DNA of 64,000 bases from NCBI GenBank assembly GCA_031423955.1, contig JANPGJ010000412.1, positions 5,641-69,640 on the forward strand, given 5' to 3'. The notes under the pieces are model-generated. The model was not told the origin of the DNA, made no database searches, and was given only the letters and a program-made list of their open reading frames with translations. Origin of the DNA: JAEUOS01 sp031423955 (GTDB lineage: Bacteria; Pseudomonadota; Gammaproteobacteria; Burkholderiales; JAEUOS01). Below, one piece after another: positions 1 through 8,004 of this stretch (its first letter is position 1; every line of letters begins with the position of its first letter). The translations under genes and the position numbers were made by a program.

Positions 1-147
1 ATGACCAGCCGCACCAAGGCAGCCGGCGAGCGAGACTGATCGTCAGCATATCCGATTCCAGGGCGCAACCGGCGACACGAAAGGCACCACCGCCGCGTCG
101 GCGAGAAGCGCGACCTGCCTGCGCAGTACGACCTCGCGCAAGCAGTC

Positions 148-570
148 TCACTGACCTGTCATCCGCTGCTGCGCGCACTGTGCGACCGCAGCGGAGCGAA
201 CCGCCTGCGGCGCCGCCGGGCGGCGCGACATGCAGTCGACGTAGCGTGCCACCTCACGACCGCGCCGCCCGGCTTCCGCCAGCCAGAATGCGGCCTCCTG
301 CGGATCGCGCCGAACTCCGGGGCCATAGATCTCCGGGCCAAGCAGGTACATCAGGCCGACAATTTCCTGGGCCTGCGCATGATCGCGAATCGCCGCCCAG
401 AAGAAGTTGCCAAAGGCTTCGGCGAAGCGACCCTGGTCATATTGCGAATGTGCCACGTCCCACGCTTCTTCGACCGTGGCGACGCGCGTATCGTCGGCAC
501 GCGCCGGGAGCGCAGCTACGCCGGCGACGACATGGAAGATGCACAAAAGTTGCGGAACAAGTCTTTTCAT
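148..570 (-). CDS. Small exported Sel1-repeat-like hypothetical protein
   Basis: The 140-residue product begins with a basic N-terminus and a hydrophobic stretch ending in LPARADD, which reads as a Sec signal peptide with cleavage after ARA. The mature part is helical, with AEAFGNFFWAA and DPQEAAFWLAEAGRRG segments that resemble one or two degenerate Sel1/TPR-like repeats, and it carries three Cys. The start at 570 was chosen because GGAG lies about 9 bases upstream; a longer open frame to 678 has no such site. The function is unknown. A periplasmic scaffold role would be typical of Sel1 proteins, but that is inference. It stands alone, followed on the same strand by nothing in the window. 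Confidence 0.6.
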   Translation of the reverse strand: MKRLVPQLLCIFHVVAGVAALPARADDTRVATVEEAWDVAHSQYDQGRFAEAFGNFFWAAIRDHAQAQEIVGLMYLLGPEIYGPGVRRDPQEAAFWLAEAGRRGREVARYVDCMSRRPAAPQAVRSAAVAQCAQQRMTGQ

Positions 571-693
571 GGTGACACTCCATCGAAGGTAGACAGTAAA
601 GGGCTGGAATGGGAAGCCGGAAGCGGCCCGCGGTGCCGACCCGGCGGTGCGCCGGACACAATGGCTGCCCGGGCACACCGCCGCCGGGTCGGG

Positions 694-1125
694 TCAGTGC
701 CCGCCGCCGTCGCTGTGGACATCCCGTTGCGGGCTGTCCGGCGCTTCCGCCATGGCCGAAGACGACGGGATCAACATCGCCGGCCTGCCCTGTTCTTCGG
801 GACTGGATGCGGGGGCCCGCGGCGTTGCTGCGGCCCCGGCGTTGGCGCCCGGGCGAGGCGCGGAAACGTCCGCGGCAGTCGGCCGATGACCAGCCAGGGA
901 AAATGCCAGAATCGCGCCGATAGCCATGGCCGCAAGCAAACGGCCGGCTTCAAATGCGACGCGCCACTCGAAACCATAGGCTTCGACTTCGCGCCGCATG
1001 CGTGCGCGGCGCGCGTCGGATCCGCTGGCACGCGGGCCAATGCGTGCCGATGTGTCAAGGGACACAGCTCGCGAATCTTCATCACGCGTCGAGCCGTGGG
1101 TGGTGGTGAGGATGGTGTTTGGCAT
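694..1125 (-). CDS. Hypothetical protein with one membrane segment
   Basis: The 143-residue product starts at an ATG preceded by AAAGGAACC, a good ribosome binding site. About 55 charged, hydrophilic N-terminal residues rich in Arg are followed by one predicted membrane helix (LLAAMAIGAILAFSLAG, around residues 64-80). The tail is low in complexity, rich in Ala and Pro, and ends HSDGGGH. I recognise no family. The basic N-terminus suggests that it sits inside and the Pro/Ala tail lies outside, but that is inference from the positive-inside rule. The open frame continues upstream to 1467 without a plausible start. Coding status is moderate because the tail composition could arise by chance in GC-rich DNA. 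Confidence 0.45.
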   Translation of the reverse strand: MPNTILTTTHGSTRDEDSRAVSLDTSARIGPRASGSDARRARMRREVEAYGFEWRVAFEAGRLLAAMAIGAILAFSLAGHRPTAADVSAPRPGANAGAAATPRAPASSPEEQGRPAMLIPSSSAMAEAPDSPQRDVHSDGGGH

Positions 1126-1619
1126 GATCGGTTCCTTTCGTCTGGGCTTCGGTCGTGATCCCCGGCGCAAACAGTTGGCGTCCGGGTTGTGACCACTGTA
1201 TTGGGCGAGGCACAGCCGAAATAGGAACTGGTTGACGCGCCGATGTGACAAATTCACGACGCCCGCTCCGCAGGCCTGCCCGACTCCTTCGGCACCTCGC
1301 TGCGAAGCAGTGACCTGGCGCACGGCGCTGGCATTGCGCGGGCGCGCGACGCATGCGCTCATCGGAGTTCTCGCCGTTTTCAGCGCCTGCCCTACTGGCA
1401 GCACGCTGGGGTTGCCGCAGGTACATGGGCCCCGTGCCTGGGAGGCACCCCGCAGCGGCAGCGACAAGGCGGATTGGAAAAGCGGTCGAGGGTGCGCGGT
1501 GTGTCCCGTCGTTTAGCCGGGATCGGTGCGATCAAATCGTGGTGCCGCCGGGCAACACGACATCGCAACGAACTTGCGCCAGGCAGGCGCGCCGTTCGAG
1601 CGACGCGCGAATTCTCGTA
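1126..1619. other. Intergenic stretch with no recognisable gene
   Basis: About 490 bases lie between the start of the small membrane protein and the stop of the CRP/FNR regulator. Open frames cross it on both strands but lack ribosome sites and read as low-complexity Arg/Ala peptides. It should hold the promoter of the membrane-protein gene, but I see no convincing -35/-10 pair, RNA or repeat. Confidence 0.4.
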
Positions 1620-2279
1620 CTACCAGCGCGCCGGCAATCCGCGGTGCAGAAATATGTGGCGACCCTCGATCGAGATATAGCCGCCGGCAACCAGATCCTT
1701 GAACAGGCGGCTGATCATCTCACGCGAGCATCCGACCCTGTGCGCAATGTCCTGCTGGGTAAGAGGCTGCGAAATCATCAACTGTCCGTCCCTTTCCTCA
1801 GCCAGGTCGAGCAGAAGGCGCGCGACGCGACCATACACATCGAGCAGGGCGAGACTGCGAATGCTCTCGGTCGCGGTCCGCGCGCGGCGAATCAGATGGC
1901 GCACCAGTTGCAGCGCCGCATCCGGATCATGCTGGAGAAACTCGCGAAACCGCGATTGCGGTACCACCGCCAGGCTGCACGGCTCGAGCGTCATCGCCGA
2001 CGCCGAGCGCGGCAGGTCGTCAAACGCCATTTCGCCGACGAAACTGCCAGGGCCGTGTACGTCGACGATGACTTCCTTGCCGTGCTCGTCGTTGAGAAAA
2101 ACCTTGACGTGACCGGACAGAATCACGTAGAGCGAGTCCGAAAGATCGCCTTCGGTGATGATGACCGCGTTTTTCGGGTAGTTGCGCACAATCCCATGCG
2201 CAGCCAACGCCCGCGCGATTTCCGCCGTCGGCGCCGTCGCGTCGGCGCCACCCCCGGTCTTGTTGTCGTCGCCTTTCAC
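1620..2279 (-). CDS. CRP/FNR-family transcription regulator
   Basis: With a GTG start at 2279 (GGGA 8 bases upstream) the protein is 219 residues, the usual CRP length. Residues 25-130 form the cyclic-nucleotide-binding beta roll. They contain GE at 82-83 and RSAS at 91-94, the positions that hold cAMP phosphate in E. coli CRP, so ligand binding is plausible. The C-terminal winged helix contains CSREMISRLFK. It keeps the Arg, Glu and Arg that read TGTGA half-sites in CRP. No FNR-type cysteine cluster is seen, so oxygen sensing by an iron-sulfur centre is unlikely. An ATG at 2399 would add 40 residues with no domain. It lies downstream of trpG on the same strand but 240 bases away, so co-transcription is uncertain. 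Confidence 0.85.
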   Translation of the reverse strand: MKGDDNKTGGGADATAPTAEIARALAAHGIVRNYPKNAVIITEGDLSDSLYVILSGHVKVFLNDEHGKEVIVDVHGPGSFVGEMAFDDLPRSASAMTLEPCSLAVVPQSRFREFLQHDPDAALQLVRHLIRRARTATESIRSLALLDVYGRVARLLLDLAEERDGQLMISQPLTQQDIAHRVGCSREMISRLFKDLVAGGYISIEGRHIFLHRGLPARW

Positions 2280-2518
2280 AAACGTCCCGCAAACACAGCC
2301 GCGCCAGTGCTCAAAAAGGCGACCGAAGGGACCAAGTGCTTTCGGGAAAGCGGGAGAAGCATGAACGGAACCGTGGAGACCAGAAACGGTGCGCGACATT
2401 GCCAACTGCCAACAACAAACAGCGCAGCAACTGAATGCGAGCACTTTACAACTTTGCCGGCGGAAGCACCATCCCCGCGATTTTCCGGATGGCAAGCCTG
2501 CGCCGGCCCGGGTTGTCG

Positions 2519-3082
2519 CTAACGCTTCAGGAAGTTGTCGAGCATCCGATGGCCGTGTTCGGTCAGGATCGATTCGGGATGGAACTGCACGCCCTCGATA
2601 TCGAATCCGGTATGCCGCACACCCATGATCTCGCCGTCGTCGGTCCAGGCGGTGACTTCAAGCTCTACCGGCAGCGAGTCGCGCGCGACCGCCAGCGAGT
2701 GATAGCGGGTCGCCGTGAATGGCGACGGCAGGCCGGCGAACACGCCGCGGTCGAGATGCGTGATTGGCGAGGTCTTGCCGTGCATCAACTCCCTGGCATG
2801 CACCACCTTGCCGCCGAACGCCTGGCCGATCGCCTGGTGCCCGAGGCACACACCGAGAATCGGCACCTTGCCGGCGAACGTGCGAATGACTTCCAGCGAC
2901 ACCCCGGCCTCGGTTGGCGAGCAGGGGCCGGGCGAGATCACGATCTTCTGCGGCTTGAGGGCGGCAATCGCCGCCACGCTCATCTCGTCATTCAGCACCA
3001 CCCGCATGTCGGCGCCCAGTTCGCCGAAATACTGCACCAGGTTGTAAGTGAAGGAATCGTAGTTGTCGATCATCAGGATCAT
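2519..3082 (-). CDS. trpG: Anthranilate synthase component II (glutamine amidotransferase)
   Basis: This 187-residue class I glutamine amidotransferase supplies ammonia to TrpE for anthranilate synthesis from chorismate, the first step of tryptophan biosynthesis. The N-terminus reads MIDNYDSFTYNL. The nucleophile Cys lies in GVCLGHQAIGQ (about residue 79) and the His/Glu pair in the HPESIL motif near residue 170. Length is typical. It starts 9 bases after trpE and is surely co-transcribed with it. In many bacteria the same subunit also serves PabB in folate synthesis, so the product may be shared. The trpD and trpC genes that usually follow in Betaproteobacteria are absent here. Confidence 0.95.
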   Translation of the reverse strand: MILMIDNYDSFTYNLVQYFGELGADMRVVLNDEMSVAAIAALKPQKIVISPGPCSPTEAGVSLEVIRTFAGKVPILGVCLGHQAIGQAFGGKVVHARELMHGKTSPITHLDRGVFAGLPSPFTATRYHSLAVARDSLPVELEVTAWTDDGEIMGVRHTGFDIEGVQFHPESILTEHGHRMLDNFLKR

Positions 3083-3091
3083 GGCGCGCTC

Positions 3092-4651
3092 CTATTCGAC
3101 ACTGGTGTCGAGGCCGCCCGAGGCCACCTCGGCGGCGCGCAGCACCGCCTGCGCCTTGATCCGGGTTTCGTTCCATTCCGCCTCAGGCACCGAATCGGCG
3201 ACGATGCCGGCGGCCGCCTGCACATGCAGGCGCCCATCCTTGATGATGCCGGTGCGGATGGTGATCGCCACATCCATGTCGCCATGAAAGCCGATATAGC
3301 CGGCGGCGCCGCCGTACAGGCCGCGCTTGACCGGCTCGATCTCCTCGATGATCTCCATCGCGCGCACCTTGGGTGCACCGGACAGGGTGCCGGCCGGAAA
3401 CGATGCCTTGAACACATCGAGCGCGTCAAGGCCGTCCTTCAATCGCCCTTCGACCGAGGAAACGATGTGCATCACGTGCGAGTAGCGCTCGATGACCATG
3501 GTTTCGGTAACCGCGACGCTGCCGATTTTCGCGATCCGTCCGATGTCGTTGCGCGCCAAGTCGATCAACATCACATGCTCGGCGCGCTCCTTTGGGTCGG
3601 CGAGCAATTCGTCGGCCAACTGCTTGTCTTCTTCCGGCGTCTTGCCGCGGCGCCGGGTGCCGGCCAGCGGGCGGATCGTCACTCGCTTGCCGCCTCCGGC
3701 AACACCTTCGTCGGGCTCCACCCGCACCAGGATTTCCGGCGAGGCGCTGACGATATGCAGGTCGCGCAGGTTGAAGAAGAACATGTAGGGCGATGGGTTC
3801 AGGGTGCGCAGCGCGCGGTACAAAGCGACCGGCGGCGAGGTGAATTCGCGCGTGAGTCGCTGGCCGATCTGCACCTGCATGCAGTCGCCATCGATGATGT
3901 ACTGCTTGCACCTGGCCACAGCGTCCAGGAAGGTGGCTTCGCCGATGTTCGAGCGCGCCACGTCGGGCGCCGAGGGGCCGTGGTCGGGCACGCGCAACGG
4001 CTGGCGCAGGCGCTCCAGCAGGGTCTTCAGGCGTTCGCGACCGTAGTCATAACTCTGCGGATTGCGCGGGTCGACATAGACCACCAGAAACAGCTTGCCG
4101 GCCAGGTTGTCGACGATCGCCACTTCCTCGCTTTGCAGCAGCACGATGTCGGGCGCGCCGATGGTGTCCGGCTTTTCGCCGTGCGTCTTTTCACGTTCGC
4201 GCACAAAGCGATCCAGGCGCGGCTCGACATGGCGCACGCAGTCGTAGCCAAAGGCGCCCACCAGGCCGCCGGTGAAGCGCGGCAGGCCTTCGAGCGGCGC
4301 GACCTTGAAGCGGGTGAGATAGGCGCGCACAAAATCGATCGGGTTGCTGTCGGCATGATGCTCGACCACCGCCTCGCCGTTGATCACCGAAACCTCACGG
4401 CCACGCGCCACGATGCGGGTGCTGCACGGCAGGCCGATGAAGGAGTAGCGGCCGAACCGTTCGCCGCCGACCACCGACTCAAGCAGATAGGTATAGGGCG
4501 CGTCGGCCAGTTTCAGATAAATCGACAGCGGCGTATCGAGATCGGCGAAGGTCTCGAGCACCAGCGGAATGCGGTTGTAACCCTGCTGGCGCAAGGCGTT
4601 GAACTGGTCACGCGGGATGACGCCCCGCGCTGAAGAGGAACTCTGGGACAT
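3092..4651 (-). CDS. trpE: Anthranilate synthase component I
   Basis: The 519-residue chorismate-utilising enzyme forms anthranilate together with TrpG. The N-terminal domain carries LLES at residues 56-59, the element that binds tryptophan for feedback inhibition in characterised TrpE proteins. The C-terminal chorismate-binding domain (about 230-500) includes GQRLTREF, RPLAGTRRRG, DLARNDIGRI, FPAGTLSGAPK and GYIGFHGDMD, all expected. The 190 bases between gph and trpE hold a Trp-rich leader peptide and several hairpins, so transcription attenuation on top of feedback inhibition is likely. PabB is a less likely alternative because the leader, the partner and the LLES motif all point to tryptophan synthesis. 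Confidence 0.96.
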   Translation of the reverse strand: MSQSSSSARGVIPRDQFNALRQQGYNRIPLVLETFADLDTPLSIYLKLADAPYTYLLESVVGGERFGRYSFIGLPCSTRIVARGREVSVINGEAVVEHHADSNPIDFVRAYLTRFKVAPLEGLPRFTGGLVGAFGYDCVRHVEPRLDRFVREREKTHGEKPDTIGAPDIVLLQSEEVAIVDNLAGKLFLVVYVDPRNPQSYDYGRERLKTLLERLRQPLRVPDHGPSAPDVARSNIGEATFLDAVARCKQYIIDGDCMQVQIGQRLTREFTSPPVALYRALRTLNPSPYMFFFNLRDLHIVSASPEILVRVEPDEGVAGGGKRVTIRPLAGTRRRGKTPEEDKQLADELLADPKERAEHVMLIDLARNDIGRIAKIGSVAVTETMVIERYSHVMHIVSSVEGRLKDGLDALDVFKASFPAGTLSGAPKVRAMEIIEEIEPVKRGLYGGAAGYIGFHGDMDVAITIRTGIIKDGRLHVQAAAGIVADSVPEAEWNETRIKAQAVLRAAEVASGGLDTSVE

Positions 4652-4671
4652 GAGGCACCTGACATCGAAGT

Positions 4672-4740
4672 CTGCAACAAAGGCTGCCGACCAACATTAC
4701 TCGGCAGACGGGTGCGCCGCGGTCGCGGCGCAGCGAGGCT
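4672..4740 (-). promoter_or_regulatory. Candidate trpE attenuator hairpins
   Basis: Read on the minus strand after the leader stop codon, three pairings can be seen. The 3' end of the leader (4744-4751) can pair with 4727-4734 over 8 bases including one G-U. Positions 4724-4732 can pair with 4713-4721 in a perfect 9-base inverted repeat. Positions 4701-4707 pair with 4684-4690, followed by CCTTTGTT. The first two pairings share bases and are mutually exclusive, as attenuation needs. The last hairpin could be the terminator, but its U run is weak and it does not obviously compete with the second pairing. A folding calculation is needed to settle the architecture. Confidence 0.5.
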
Positions 4741-4806
4741 CTAGCTACGCCAGGGCCAGGCTCCCGGAGCGGCGCTCCACACTTGTTTCAGGTTCAGGTT
4801 GTTCAC
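4741..4806 (-). CDS. Candidate tryptophan leader peptide (trpL-like)
   Basis: A 21-codon reading frame starts with GTG 34 bases after the gph stop and ends with TAG 89 bases before trpE. It encodes Trp at positions 10, 17 and 19, and the last residues read GAWPWRS. Three Trp in 21 residues placed directly before competing hairpins is the hallmark of ribosome-mediated attenuation. No strong Shine-Dalgarno sequence precedes the GTG; a second in-frame GTG lies at codon 9. A TATAGT element at 4881-4886 inside the end of gph could be a -10 for a trp promoter, but its -35 is poor. Read-through from gph is also possible. Confidence 0.55.
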   Translation of the reverse strand: MNNLNLKQVWSAAPGAWPWRS

Positions 4807-4840
4807 TGGGGAAAAAATCTCGGAGGTTTCGATCGACGCC

Positions 4841-5518
4841 TTAGCCGCGCAGAATTTGCGCCGCCTCATCGAGGGATAAAACTATACCATCGCAATCCAG
4901 CTCCTGCACCGGCCGCCCTTCGTTGTAACCATAGGGAACGACCCAAACCGGGCAGCCCGCAGCCCGTGCCGCGCCTGTGTCAGTGCCCGAGTCGCCGATC
5001 ATCAACAGACTGGAGACGCTTGCCTGCCAACGATTCGCGGCGTATTCGATCATGTCAGGGGCAGGTTTCTTGCGAGCGGTGGTGTCAGCGCAGACCACAA
5101 CCGTGAAATACTGCGCAATGTTGTATCGAACCAACAGCGGCTGCGCGAACCGCGTCGGCTTGTTGGTGCACACGCCAAGCGCCATGCCCATGTCGCGCAT
5201 CGCGTCGAGACCGGCAATGACGCCCGGATACAGGCTGGCGTGATCACCGTTGCAGGCCTCGTAATGGCGCATGTAGGCGGCGAGCAATTGATCGAATTCG
5301 GCACCATTGTCTGCGCGCCGCAGATGACGCAGGCAACGACGCACCAGTTCGTCGACGCCGCGGCCGACCATGCTCTCGATCAATGCGCTGTCGATGGATG
5401 CCAGACCGCATTCGGCGAGCGCCGCATCGGCAGCCGCGACCAGATCGGGAGAAGTGTGCAACAGGGTGCCATCCAGATCAAACAGGACGGCCTGGACTGC
5501 GGGCGGGCGCTTCGGCAT
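4841..5518 (-). CDS. gph: Phosphoglycolate phosphatase, HAD superfamily
   Basis: The 225-residue HAD phosphatase hydrolyses 2-phosphoglycolate, a product of DNA repair and oxygenation chemistry. Motif I is FDLDGTLL, with nucleophile Asp14 and acid/base Asp16. Motif II is in VCTNKPT, motif III includes the Lys of ARKKPAPD, and motif IV is MIGDSGTD. A helical cap lies between motifs I and II. The start at 5518 has GGAG close upstream; ATG at 5545 would add nine residues but has no ribosome site. In Betaproteobacteria gph commonly lies between rpe and trpE. Here trpE follows as usual, but rpe is about 7.4 kb away. Confidence 0.9.
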   Translation of the reverse strand: MPKRPPAVQAVLFDLDGTLLHTSPDLVAAADAALAECGLASIDSALIESMVGRGVDELVRRCLRHLRRADNGAEFDQLLAAYMRHYEACNGDHASLYPGVIAGLDAMRDMGMALGVCTNKPTRFAQPLLVRYNIAQYFTVVVCADTTARKKPAPDMIEYAANRWQASVSSLLMIGDSGTDTGAARAAGCPVWVVPYGYNEGRPVQELDCDGIVLSLDEAAQILRG

Positions 5519-5630
5519 GGGTCTCCGAGATGGGTTGACATTCAAATACCGCGTCGTCCGTTACGTCGTGACCACGCAATGCGGGCGTAGGATAATCGAT
5601 CACGCGCCCCGAATTCGAAAAAAGACTCCC

Positions 5631-6665
5631 ATGACCCCCTCCAGAATCGACATCTACAACCATGTGATGCCCCTCGCCTATCTCGAAGCGGTGAAGCAGC
5701 ACTCGCCCGACCCAGGCATCGTCAAGCGCATGACCAATCTGCGCATGCTGTGGGACATGGAGGCACGGGTGGCGATGCTCGATCAATGGCCGGAAGTGCA
5801 GCAGGTGCTGACACTCTCGGTGCCGTCACCGGAAATGCTGGCCGGCCCGGACCTGTCGCCGCAACTGGCACGCCTGGCCAACGATGGCCTGGCCGACATT
5901 TGCCGCACCTGGCCGCACAAGTTTCCGGCCTTTGTGGCGTCACTGCCGATGAACAATCCGGCAGCAGCGCTTGAGGAAATGGATCGCGCGATCAACCAGC
6001 TGGGCGCGCGCGGCGTGCAGGTCCTGACCAGCGTCAACAACCGCGCGCTGGATGACCCGGAGTTTTTCGCGATCTTCGAGCGGGCCACCAACCACCACAA
6101 GGTGGCGATCTGGATGCACCCGTTCCGCCCCGCGGCGCGCGCCGACTATGCCGGCGAGACGAAATCGCAGTACGAGATCTGGCAGGTACTGGGTTGGCCG
6201 TTCGAGTCGAGCGTGGCGATGGCGCGCATGGTGTTTTCCGGCCTCTTCGATCGCCTGCCGAACCTGCGCATGATCACCCATCACTGCGGCGGCATGATCC
6301 CGTTTTTCGCCAGGCGCGCCGAGACCCTGTGGGCACAGCTTGGTTCGCGCAGCGCCGACGGCAGCGAAGCACAGGTGCTCGAAAAACTGGCCAAGCCGCC
6401 GATCGAGTATTTCAAGATGTTCTATGGCGACACCGTGCTCGGCGGCAGCGCCGCGGCATTGCGCTGCGGCCTGGATTTTTTCGGCCCCGATCATGTGGTG
6501 TTTGCCAGCGACTGCCCGTTCGATCCGGAAGGCGGCCCGATGTACATTCGCGAGGGCATCCGCTCGATCGACTCGCTCGGCCTGCCGGCGGCCGAGGCGC
6601 GCAAGATCTACTTCGGCAATTCGCTAAAGTTGCTCGGCATGCCCGATCCAGGCAACCAGGCCTGA
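5631..6665 (+). CDS. Amidohydrolase-2 family protein (ACMSD-like)
   Basis: The 344-residue TIM-barrel protein belongs to the amidohydrolase-2 group that contains aminocarboxymuconate-semialdehyde decarboxylase and resorcylate decarboxylases. Metal and catalytic positions that can be seen are His163 in WMHPFRP, His217/218 in ITHHCGG, and Asp294 in ASDCPFDPEGG. The N-terminal metal motif is normally His-x-His, but here it reads Tyr9-Asn10-His11, so one expected ligand is missing. The ATG at 5631 begins the domain; the frame upstream to 5370 overlaps gph on the other strand and is not coding. The substrate is unknown. Neighbouring CoA-transferase, lyase and uptake genes suggest carboxylic-acid catabolism, but it is transcribed separately. 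Confidence 0.8.
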   Translation: MTPSRIDIYNHVMPLAYLEAVKQHSPDPGIVKRMTNLRMLWDMEARVAMLDQWPEVQQVLTLSVPSPEMLAGPDLSPQLARLANDGLADICRTWPHKFPAFVASLPMNNPAAALEEMDRAINQLGARGVQVLTSVNNRALDDPEFFAIFERATNHHKVAIWMHPFRPAARADYAGETKSQYEIWQVLGWPFESSVAMARMVFSGLFDRLPNLRMITHHCGGMIPFFARRAETLWAQLGSRSADGSEAQVLEKLAKPPIEYFKMFYGDTVLGGSAAALRCGLDFFGPDHVVFASDCPFDPEGGPMYIREGIRSIDSLGLPAAEARKIYFGNSLKLLGMPDPGNQA

Positions 6666-6700
6666 GGACGGGATCTCTTGAGAATCGCATGATTCATGAC

Positions 6701-6734
6701 AAAAACATGCCTCTGGCGAGGCCGTGATGTTTTT
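6701..6734. terminator. Bidirectional terminator between amidohydrolase and CoA transferase
   Basis: AAAAACAT at 6701-6708 and ATGTTTTT at 6727-6734 flank an inner GCCTC/GAGGC stem. The A and T tracts allow it to work in both directions for the two convergent genes. Confidence 0.7.
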
Positions 6735-6755
6735 GGCAACGGTCGATAGCACGCG

Positions 6756-6780
6756 GCTGCCGGCGCGCCGCGCCGGCAGC
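6756..6780. repeat. Perfect 12-base GC-rich inverted repeat
   Basis: Two 12-base arms (GCTGCCGGCGCG and its complement) flank one central base, directly after the CoA-transferase stop codon at 6782-6784. It has no U run of its own. It may reinforce the neighbouring terminator or protect the mRNA 3' end. Confidence 0.7.
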
Positions 6781-6781
6781 C

Positions 6782-8002
6782 TCAGTCCTGCTTCCGGGCA
6801 CCTAGACCGACGGCAGCAGCACGCACCAGATCGGTATGCTGGCCCAGGGTAGGTGCTGCGAACGGCGCCGGCCCCGGGGTGCGGCTGAAGTCGATCGCAC
6901 GGGTGAAACCGCGATAGCTGCCAACCACCGGATGTTCGAACACGCCGATCATGCCGCCGGCCTGCACCTGCGGATGATCGAACATGTTTTCCACCGTGCG
7001 CGCCGCTGCGCACGGCACCTCCTCACCAAACCAGGCTTCCCACTCCAACGCCGAACGCGCCGCCAGCGCCGCATGCAATCGCGGCACGATGACCTGCACC
7101 TGCAGTGCGCGCTTCTTCACCGAGTCATAGCGCTCATCCTGCGCCAGATCATCGAGGCCGGTCTTGGCGCACAACGCGCGCCAGAAGTGCGGCGTGTTGG
7201 CCGAAATATAGAGGTAACCCTCGCGCGTCGGGTGAATCCCGGTGACTCCGCCGGAGCGCATGTCGCGACTCAATTCGCGCGGCTCGCCTTCGGCCCATAC
7301 CAATCGCGCCGACTGCATGGTGAGTGCGGCACGCAAGAGCGACACGCCGACGAACTGCCCGACCCCGCTGTGCGAGCGCTCGTACAGCGCCGAGGCAACC
7401 CCGGCCGCCACCAGGGCCGAGGCGTAGTAATCGACCACCGAACCGTAGATCACTTCCGGCGGCCCGCCCGCCTTGCCCTGCATCGCGCTCATTCCGGTCA
7501 TGCTCTGCAGCACCTGGTCGTAGCCGGCCTTTTCCGCCAACGGCCCGGTCTCGCCATAGCCGCTCACCGCGCAATAGATCAGGCGCGGATTCGCCGCGCG
7601 CAACTGGTCATAGGCAATGCCCAGGCGCGGCGGCACACTGGGGCGAAAATTGTGCACCAGCACGTCGGCACTGCGCGCAAGCGTCAGCAGAGTGGCGAGA
7701 TCATCCGGCTGCTTCAGGTCGAGCATCACACCCAGCTTGCTGCGATTGACACCCAGAAACGCGCGGCTCTCCGCCTCGAGGGTGGACGGATACTTGCGCA
7801 GGTTGTCGCCGGCCGGCGGTTCGATCTTGATCACCTCCGCGCCCTGGTCGGCCAACAGCGAGCAGCCGTAGGGGCCGGCGATATAGGCCGACAAGTCGAG
7901 TACACGGACCCCTGACAGCGGGCCCGGCGGCCCCTGGCGTGGCGCGATGGCGGACAAGCGGGTGGATCGGTCCGGCGTTGCGGCGTGCGTTTCTTCACTC
8001 AT
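6782..8002 (-). CDS. Class III (CaiB/BaiF) CoA transferase
   Basis: The 406-residue protein has the family III fold: SGVRVLDLSAYIAGP and VIKIEPPAGDNLR at the N-terminus, NRSKLGVMLDLK, and LVHNFRP. The probable catalytic Asp is residue 191 in VVDYYASAL, the position of Asp169 in formyl-CoA transferase. Such enzymes move CoA between carboxylic acids, for example from succinyl-CoA to malate, citramalate or mesaconate. The start lies 2 bases after the Bug-protein stop, so translation is coupled, and the CitE-like lyase is the first gene. This suggests activation of an imported acid followed by carbon-carbon cleavage. The exact acid cannot be read from sequence. Confidence 0.88.
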   Translation of the reverse strand: MSEETHAATPDRSTRLSAIAPRQGPPGPLSGVRVLDLSAYIAGPYGCSLLADQGAEVIKIEPPAGDNLRKYPSTLEAESRAFLGVNRSKLGVMLDLKQPDDLATLLTLARSADVLVHNFRPSVPPRLGIAYDQLRAANPRLIYCAVSGYGETGPLAEKAGYDQVLQSMTGMSAMQGKAGGPPEVIYGSVVDYYASALVAAGVASALYERSHSGVGQFVGVSLLRAALTMQSARLVWAEGEPRELSRDMRSGGVTGIHPTREGYLYISANTPHFWRALCAKTGLDDLAQDERYDSVKKRALQVQVIVPRLHAALAARSALEWEAWFGEEVPCAAARTVENMFDHPQVQAGGMIGVFEHPVVGSYRGFTRAIDFSRTPGPAPFAAPTLGQHTDLVRAAAVGLGARKQD

Positions 8003-8004
8003 GG

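Noticed and set aside
1..39. A short frame ATG...TGA at the left edge (12 codons, ends GERD)
   Set aside because: Too short to support; it may be the end of a gene that starts outside the window, but nothing identifies it.
2435..4633. A long open frame of over 700 codons on the plus strand
   Set aside because: It is the antisense shadow of trpG and trpE, which have full family motifs on the minus strand. Its composition (His, Arg, Gly) is typical of a GC-rich shadow.
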